Shown here: in pieces, positions 60,248 to 64,000 of the stretch
How the letters are laid out: the number at the start of each line of letters is the position of its first letter
Numbering within the stretch: the stretch's first letter is position 1
From: Anaerobacillus alkaliphilus
GTDB lineage: Bacteria; Bacillota; Bacilli; Bacillales; Anaerobacillaceae
Reading direction: 5' to 3'
Assembly (NCBI RefSeq): GCF_004116265.1
Contig: NZ_QOUX01000047.1
Span: forward strand, 248,001 to 312,000
DNA: 64,000 nucleotides
Notes under the pieces: model-generated
What the model was told of the DNA's origin: nothing
The model's input: the letters and a program-made list of their open reading frames with translations, nothing else
The model's database searches: none
Made by a program: the position numbers and the translations under genes

Positions 60248-60775
60248 TTGGATGAAGAGTTAAGGCAACAGAGGGTACATGAATGGTATCAACTATATAG
60301 TGATGAGATTTATCGATACATCCTCTTTATGATTGGGGACCATGATCAAGCCAAGGACTTGACTCAAGACACGTATTTAAAGGCTTATCATAGTTACGAT
60401 CAATTTCTAGGAATTACTAGCGACAAGAATTGGTTATACCGTCTGGCACGCAATGTGACCATTGATTATATACGTAAAAGAAAGCCAATCCGCTTTATGA
60501 TGGAATCTTTCGGCACTTATCCTAGTAAAGATAATACCCCTGAAGAAGTGATTGAGATGGGAGAAAAAGTAGAAGAATTGTATCGTTGTTTAAAAAAATT
60601 AAAACGCTCTTATCAAGAAGTAATTATTTTAAGAAAAATAAAGGAACTTTCAATTTCGGAAACGACAGAAATTCTTGGGTGGAATGAACAAAAAGTAAAG
60701 AACACCTTGTTGAGAGCATTATCAGCTTTAAAACAACAAATGTTGAAGGAGGGATATCAGCATGAAACATTATGA
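60248..60775 (+). CDS. ECF RNA polymerase sigma factor (SigX-like)
   Basis: The 175-residue protein has region 2 (YRYILFMIGDHDQAKDLTQD then KNWLYRLARNVTIDYIRKRK) and region 4 (LKRSYQEVIILRKIKELSIS then EILGWNEQKVKNTLLRALSA) as in SigX/SigV-type factors. TTG 60248 lies 8 bases after AGGAGGT. The next gene overlaps its end by 14 bp, as usual for an anti-sigma partner. An ECF promoter lies upstream, so the operon probably activates itself, responding to envelope stress. Confidence 0.9.
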   Translation: MDEELRQQRVHEWYQLYSDEIYRYILFMIGDHDQAKDLTQDTYLKAYHSYDQFLGITSDKNWLYRLARNVTIDYIRKRKPIRFMMESFGTYPSKDNTPEEVIEMGEKVEELYRCLKKLKRSYQEVIILRKIKELSISETTEILGWNEQKVKNTLLRALSALKQQMLKEGYQHETL

Positions 60776-61559
60776 CGATCAAGACGATCTTGACCAAAAT
60801 TTTAAGCAACTTAATAAAATTGCTTTTAAAAAAAGTCAAAAAGAAGAGGTGTACGTAACCATGATGGAAAAGATCACTCGCTCAAGGAAGAAGAAGCGGT
60901 TTCACTTCATGATAAAGAACGTTATTGCAACATCGTTTGTGGCACTATTTGTCTTAGTCGGTGGGTATATTCTCATTAATGAAGTTATTATAGATAATAA
61001 ATCCAATCAAGGCACGATCAATGAGGTTAAATCACTTCTGAATGTCTTGGAAATAGACAGGGCTAAAATCAGTTCTATAAGTATTACTAATCTTAACGAG
61101 AATACCTGGACTGAGGTAAAGGACGAGAGTATGATTGACATGATGATCAGTGACCTCGCTAAACTAGAAGTAATTGAAGATGAAGTTCAATTTAGCGAGA
61201 CATACAGAGTAGAATTATCTGTTGAAAATCATCCGGGATTTACCATTGAGTTTGCGGAAGGAAATTATATGAGGATTTTTGATGGTGTTGTAGCCAACCA
61301 CTATAAAATAATGAACGACAATAACTATCTAAGAACGATTGAGAGTGATTTGTTAGTTTGGAACTTTGAAGGAGTATTTAGAGACTACGCAGATGGGGAC
61401 CAGCTAATTATTAGTTATAACGGAATGATTGAGTATTTTTCTATTACTTCAGAAGTACTTGAAGATTTAGCAACGATTGCACAAGGGGACACTATAACCT
61501 TTTCCTTTATAAAATCCCAAGAGGGGCGTCTATTATTGCAAACGGTAAGTAAACGATAA
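60762..61559 (+). CDS. Putative membrane anti-sigma factor
   Basis: The 265-residue protein has an N-terminal acidic cytoplasmic part (about 45 residues, QDDLDQNFKQLNKIAFKKSQ), one membrane helix near residues 52-72 (ATSFVALFVLVGGYILI) and an extracytoplasmic domain of about 190 residues with no recognised fold. Overlap with the sigma gene by 14 bp and this topology strongly suggest the cognate anti-sigma, like RsiX. GAAGGAGGG precedes the ATG. A terminator follows the stop. Confidence 0.75.
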   Translation: MKHYDDQDDLDQNFKQLNKIAFKKSQKEEVYVTMMEKITRSRKKKRFHFMIKNVIATSFVALFVLVGGYILINEVIIDNKSNQGTINEVKSLLNVLEIDRAKISSISITNLNENTWTEVKDESMIDMMISDLAKLEVIEDEVQFSETYRVELSVENHPGFTIEFAEGNYMRIFDGVVANHYKIMNDNNYLRTIESDLLVWNFEGVFRDYADGDQLIISYNGMIEYFSITSEVLEDLATIAQGDTITFSFIKSQEGRLLLQTVSKR

Positions 61560-61566
61560 AAGGCGG

Positions 61567-61600
61567 AGAAGTATTAGGTTAAATCCTAATACTTCTTTCT
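61567..61600 (+). terminator. Terminator after the ECF operon
   Basis: AGAAGTATTAGG and CCTAATACTTCT pair perfectly around TTAAAT, followed by TTCT. Confidence 0.85.
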
Positions 61601-61826
61601 ATTTGCTCTGCTAAAGCTAAATGACATAGTTGAAACTTTTCCAAAATCCTAGTATAACTAGCATATGAAAAAAACTGCGAATCATACAGCAATCTACTAA
61701 AACATATCAGAAGTTTACAGAAGACTGGTGAGCAACGTTTGGCAAATTACAGAGAAAGGTTGTGGCCAAAGTGCCGAATAAGTTACAAGTTTACTATTTC
61801 TTACTTAGTAGGAGGAACTACGCAAC

Positions 61827-62132
61827 TTGACACCATTTACAAAGCAAGTAATTGAGATTATTCAAATCATTCCAAAAAGCAAGGTTATGACCTATGGACA
61901 GATAGCGAGGCTAGCGGGAAGTCCAAGAGCAGCCCGCCAGGTCGTTCGTGTTCTTCATTCTATGAGTAAAAAGTACAATCTCCCCTGGCATCGTGTCGTC
62001 AACGCTAAAGGCGAGATTGCGATTAAAGATGATGAGTCTTATCATGAGCAATTAATGTCTTTAGAATATGAGGGTATTGAAGTGGGAATTCACGGAAAAG
62101 TAGATTTATCAAAGTATCAATGGTTACCATAA
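61827..62132 (+). CDS. Alkyltransferase-like protein (ATL, MGMT family)
   Basis: The 101-residue protein is a DNA-binding MGMT domain (KSKVMTYGQIARLAGSPRAA with the recognition helix, then RQVVRVLHSMSKK) with Trp in place of the acceptor cysteine: LPWHRVVNAKGEI instead of PCHRV. ATL proteins bind O6-alkylguanine and direct it to nucleotide-excision repair. The TTG start follows AGGAGGA. It stands alone before DinB. Confidence 0.9.
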   Translation: MTPFTKQVIEIIQIIPKSKVMTYGQIARLAGSPRAARQVVRVLHSMSKKYNLPWHRVVNAKGEIAIKDDESYHEQLMSLEYEGIEVGIHGKVDLSKYQWLP

Positions 62133-62189
62133 TTAATAGAGATTTATCGGAATCGAGTACTTAAGACTAACAAAAAAGGAATGTTTATA

Positions 62190-62669
62190 TTGCAGCGATT
62201 TTTTGAGTACAACTGGCAAGTAAGAGATGAGTGGTTTGATTGGTGCAATCAACTTCCATATGAACAATTAGTAAAAGAGCGAAGTGGTGGAGTAGGTGGT
62301 ATCCTATACACGCTCTTTCACATTATTGATGTAGAATATAGCTGGATACGAGGTATTCAAGGGAAAGAAGATATAGTAATTAACTTCGTCGATTATCATT
62401 CTCTTGAAAAGGTGAGATCTCTCTCAGAACAATTTCAAAAAGAGATTGTAGAATTCATGAAAATAAATTTACGAGAACGTAAAATGGAGCTCGTTAATGT
62501 TCCATGGGATAACGATACATATACAGTTGACGAAATATTGCACCACATCATTGCTCACGAAATACACCATATCGGCCAATTATCTATTTGGGCAAGAGAG
62601 TTGGAACTCAAGCCTGTATCTGCGAACTTTATCGGGAGAAACTTGACTAATATAAAACCAAGGTGGTGA
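62190..62669 (+). CDS. DinB-family protein, second
   Basis: The 159-residue four-helix protein has the metal histidines in YTLFHIIDVEYSWIRG near residue 46 and LHHIIAHEIHHIGQL near 126-134. It begins MQRFFEYNWQVRDEWFDW, as many Bacillus DinB proteins do; the TTG at 62190 is chosen because AAAAAGGA lies 9 bases before it while the ATG at 62181 would be too close. It overlaps the reading frame region of the lipoprotein gene start, so the two are likely cotranscribed. Confidence 0.85.
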   Translation: MQRFFEYNWQVRDEWFDWCNQLPYEQLVKERSGGVGGILYTLFHIIDVEYSWIRGIQGKEDIVINFVDYHSLEKVRSLSEQFQKEIVEFMKINLRERKMELVNVPWDNDTYTVDEILHHIIAHEIHHIGQLSIWARELELKPVSANFIGRNLTNIKPRW

Positions 62670-62674
62670 AGGAA

Positions 62675-63709
62675 ATGCAACGTATATTCATATTCTTAAT
62701 TTTCCTTTTAGTAACAGCAGGTTGTTCTAGTTATGAGAAACCAGAAACCATGATAGAGGTAGAGGTGGTAGCAGCTAACCTTCAAATCCCTTGGTCAATC
62801 GAGAAGGATGCTGATACGTTTTATCTAACTGAAAGACCAGGGCATATAGTAAAAATAGAAAATGGGAATATGTCTCGCCAAAACGTAGTACTAGAGAAAG
62901 AACTCTCAACAGCTGCTGAGGCAGGCCTATTAGGATTTGTGCTAGCACCGGATTTTCATGAAACGAATGTAGCATACGCTTATTACACCTATCAAGAAGG
63001 GAACAGCCAGTTAAATCGGATTGTAACTCTTCAATTGGCAGAGGATGTTTGGAGAGAAGAGAGCTTACTTCTCGATCAGATTCCAAGTGGCACCTATCAC
63101 CATGGTGGAAGACTAAAAATTGGACCTGATGGTTATCTTTATGCAACTACAGGTGATGCATCTGCACCGGCTATTGCTCAAAATCTTGACTCATTAGGGG
63201 GAAAAATCCTCCGACTAAACCTTGATGGATCTATTCCAGATGAAAATCCGTATCCAAATTCCTATATTTATAGCTATGGACACCGAAATCCTCAAGGATT
63301 GACTTGGTCTTCAGACGGTACACTTTACTCGAGTGAGCACGGGAACCGGGCTAATGATGAGGTTAATAAAATTGAGCCTGGCCTTAATTATGGGTGGCCA
63401 ATTATTGAAGGTCATGAGGAACAAGAAGGCATGGTCTCACCACTTTTCACTTCTGGTAGTGGAAACACGTGGGCGCCATCTGGAATGGCTTATCAAGAGG
63501 GGAAGTTGTACGTTGCTGCCTTAAGAGGTTCAGCCGTTTTAGAATTTAACCTAGAAACAGGCGAGCAAAGAGAAGTGATCACTGGACTTGGTAGAATCCG
63601 AGATGTCAGGGTAGAAGGTAGCTACCTTTATTTTATCAGTAACAATACTGATGGACGCGGCACTCCCGAAGAGAATGATGATCGGTTGTTTAGAATTACA
63701 TTGAATTAA
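62675..63709 (+). CDS. Lipoprotein PQQ-type soluble aldose dehydrogenase (GSDH)
   Basis: The 344-residue protein starts with a lipoprotein signal (MQRIFIFLIFLLVTAGCSS; lipobox VTAGC, Cys near residue 17). The mature part is a six-blade propeller of the glucose/sorbosone dehydrogenase family: IPWSIEKDADTFYLTERPGH, YHHGGRLKIGPDGYLYATTG with the catalytic His, and SYGHRNPQGLTWS. It likely oxidises aldoses outside the cell, with PQQ if available. Start ATG 62675 follows AAGGTGGTGA, and the longer GTG frame is rejected. Confidence 0.9.
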   Translation: MQRIFIFLIFLLVTAGCSSYEKPETMIEVEVVAANLQIPWSIEKDADTFYLTERPGHIVKIENGNMSRQNVVLEKELSTAAEAGLLGFVLAPDFHETNVAYAYYTYQEGNSQLNRIVTLQLAEDVWREESLLLDQIPSGTYHHGGRLKIGPDGYLYATTGDASAPAIAQNLDSLGGKILRLNLDGSIPDENPYPNSYIYSYGHRNPQGLTWSSDGTLYSSEHGNRANDEVNKIEPGLNYGWPIIEGHEEQEGMVSPLFTSGSGNTWAPSGMAYQEGKLYVAALRGSAVLEFNLETGEQREVITGLGRIRDVRVEGSYLYFISNNTDGRGTPEENDDRLFRITLN

Positions 63710-63790
63710 GAAAACCGGGTGATAGGATTGCAGAAAATCGGGTCCGTTTAGAGAAATTAACACGATCACTATATTAGGAGGAAACAGATA

Positions 63791-64000
63791 ATGGTCATGC
63801 AAAGAGTGAGCTTATTAACCATAGGAGCGTTTGATTTACCTAAACTTCGTTCGTTTTATAAAGGCATTGGTTGGGAAGAGACTGAGTTTAGTTCTGACAA
63901 TTATGCGGCATTTAAAACGGCTGGTGTCATATTATCAATTTTTCCTATTGAGGAACTAGCAAAGGATGCGGGTATTGAAATATCTCATACTGCTGATCAG
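63791..64000 (+). CDS. VOC-family (glyoxalase-like) protein, 5' part
   Basis: Seventy residues are visible before the window ends: MVMQRVSLLTIGAFDLPKLR, then SFYKGIGWEETEF and YAAFKTAGVILSIFP, the first beta-alpha-beta module of a vicinal-oxygen-chelate protein. TAGGAGGAA precedes the ATG. The rest lies outside the window, so ligands and role cannot be judged. Confidence 0.82.
   Translation, partial: MVMQRVSLLTIGAFDLPKLRSFYKGIGWEETEFSSDNYAAFKTAGVILSIFPIEELAKDAGIEISHTADQ

Overview
The window looks like the chromosome of a low-G+C, spore-former-type member of the Bacillaceae. That rests on Bacillus-type gene families (a YdhG/Fra-like frataxin, RsbP/RsbQ, a YrkE-J-like sulfur operon, an MhqR-type regulator with its box, DUF1659/DUF2922/YvrJ cassettes), strong AGGAGG ribosome sites and frequent TTG/GTG starts. 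The genus cannot be fixed from sequence alone. No rRNA, tRNA, CRISPR array or prophage was seen.

Layout. 1-5 kb: the end of an epimerase, an Old Yellow Enzyme, DUF1272, an isochorismatase-like hydrolase diverging from an Lrp regulator, and a decayed SRPBCC/ArsR pair. 5-9.5 kb: SRPBCC, frataxin-like Fra, a CBO0543 gene broken by a nonsense codon, DinB, a coiled-coil protein and a tRNA-dihydrouridine synthase. 10-17 kb: a TetR-ABC exporter operon, an AarF/UbiB kinase and a KinB-like histidine kinase. 17.4-22.9 kb: a persulfide/sulfane-sulfur operon with five rhodanese domains, two TusA domains, a rhodanese-MBL dioxygenase, a DsrE-like protein, a CstR-type repressor and a TauE exporter, with at least four repressor-like dyads. 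23-30 kb: a vanadium haloperoxidase, DUF3231, an M2 peptidase and a GH43 glycosidase. 30-34 kb: an MhqR-like regulator with two ring-cleavage dioxygenases and a WrbA-type quinone reductase. 34-37 kb: nirBD behind a perfect FNR box placed for class II activation. 38-41 kb: DUF1659/DUF2922, intact galE, and remnants of ROK kinase, galK and GH42 beta-galactosidase. 41-52 kb: YdcF, a methyltransferase, an ABC exporter, an HExxH protein, an RsbW-like kinase, RsbP and RsbQ, and a partly duplicated Rpn nuclease. 51.7-58 kb: a second DUF1659/DUF2922/YvrJ cassette, a truncated bioB with its BirA operator intact, a TerD-like protein and a GH3 glucosidase. 58-64 kb: a complete IS256-type element, an ECF sigma/anti-sigma pair, an alkyltransferase-like protein, DinB, a lipoprotein sugar dehydrogenase and the start of a VOC protein.

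Repeats are the most striking layer. A roughly 190-bp non-coding element with inverted ends occurs four times, each copy flanked by an 8-bp target duplication. A second, shorter GGTGCCTGACCCC / GGGGACAGGTAC family occurs about a dozen times; it forms terminator-like hairpins and supplies the last codons of at least two proteins. Two further hairpin families occur as pairs. Gene decay is concentrated in several places: the frameshifted SRPBCC/ArsR pair, the gal/lac remnants, bioB, CBO0543, a partial fra copy and a partial Rpn copy.

Together the genes suggest a facultatively anaerobic organism that reduces nitrite, detoxifies persulfides and quinones, degrades plant polysaccharides and has an energy-stress branch of the general stress response. 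All functions are inferred from recognised motifs; no database search was run.
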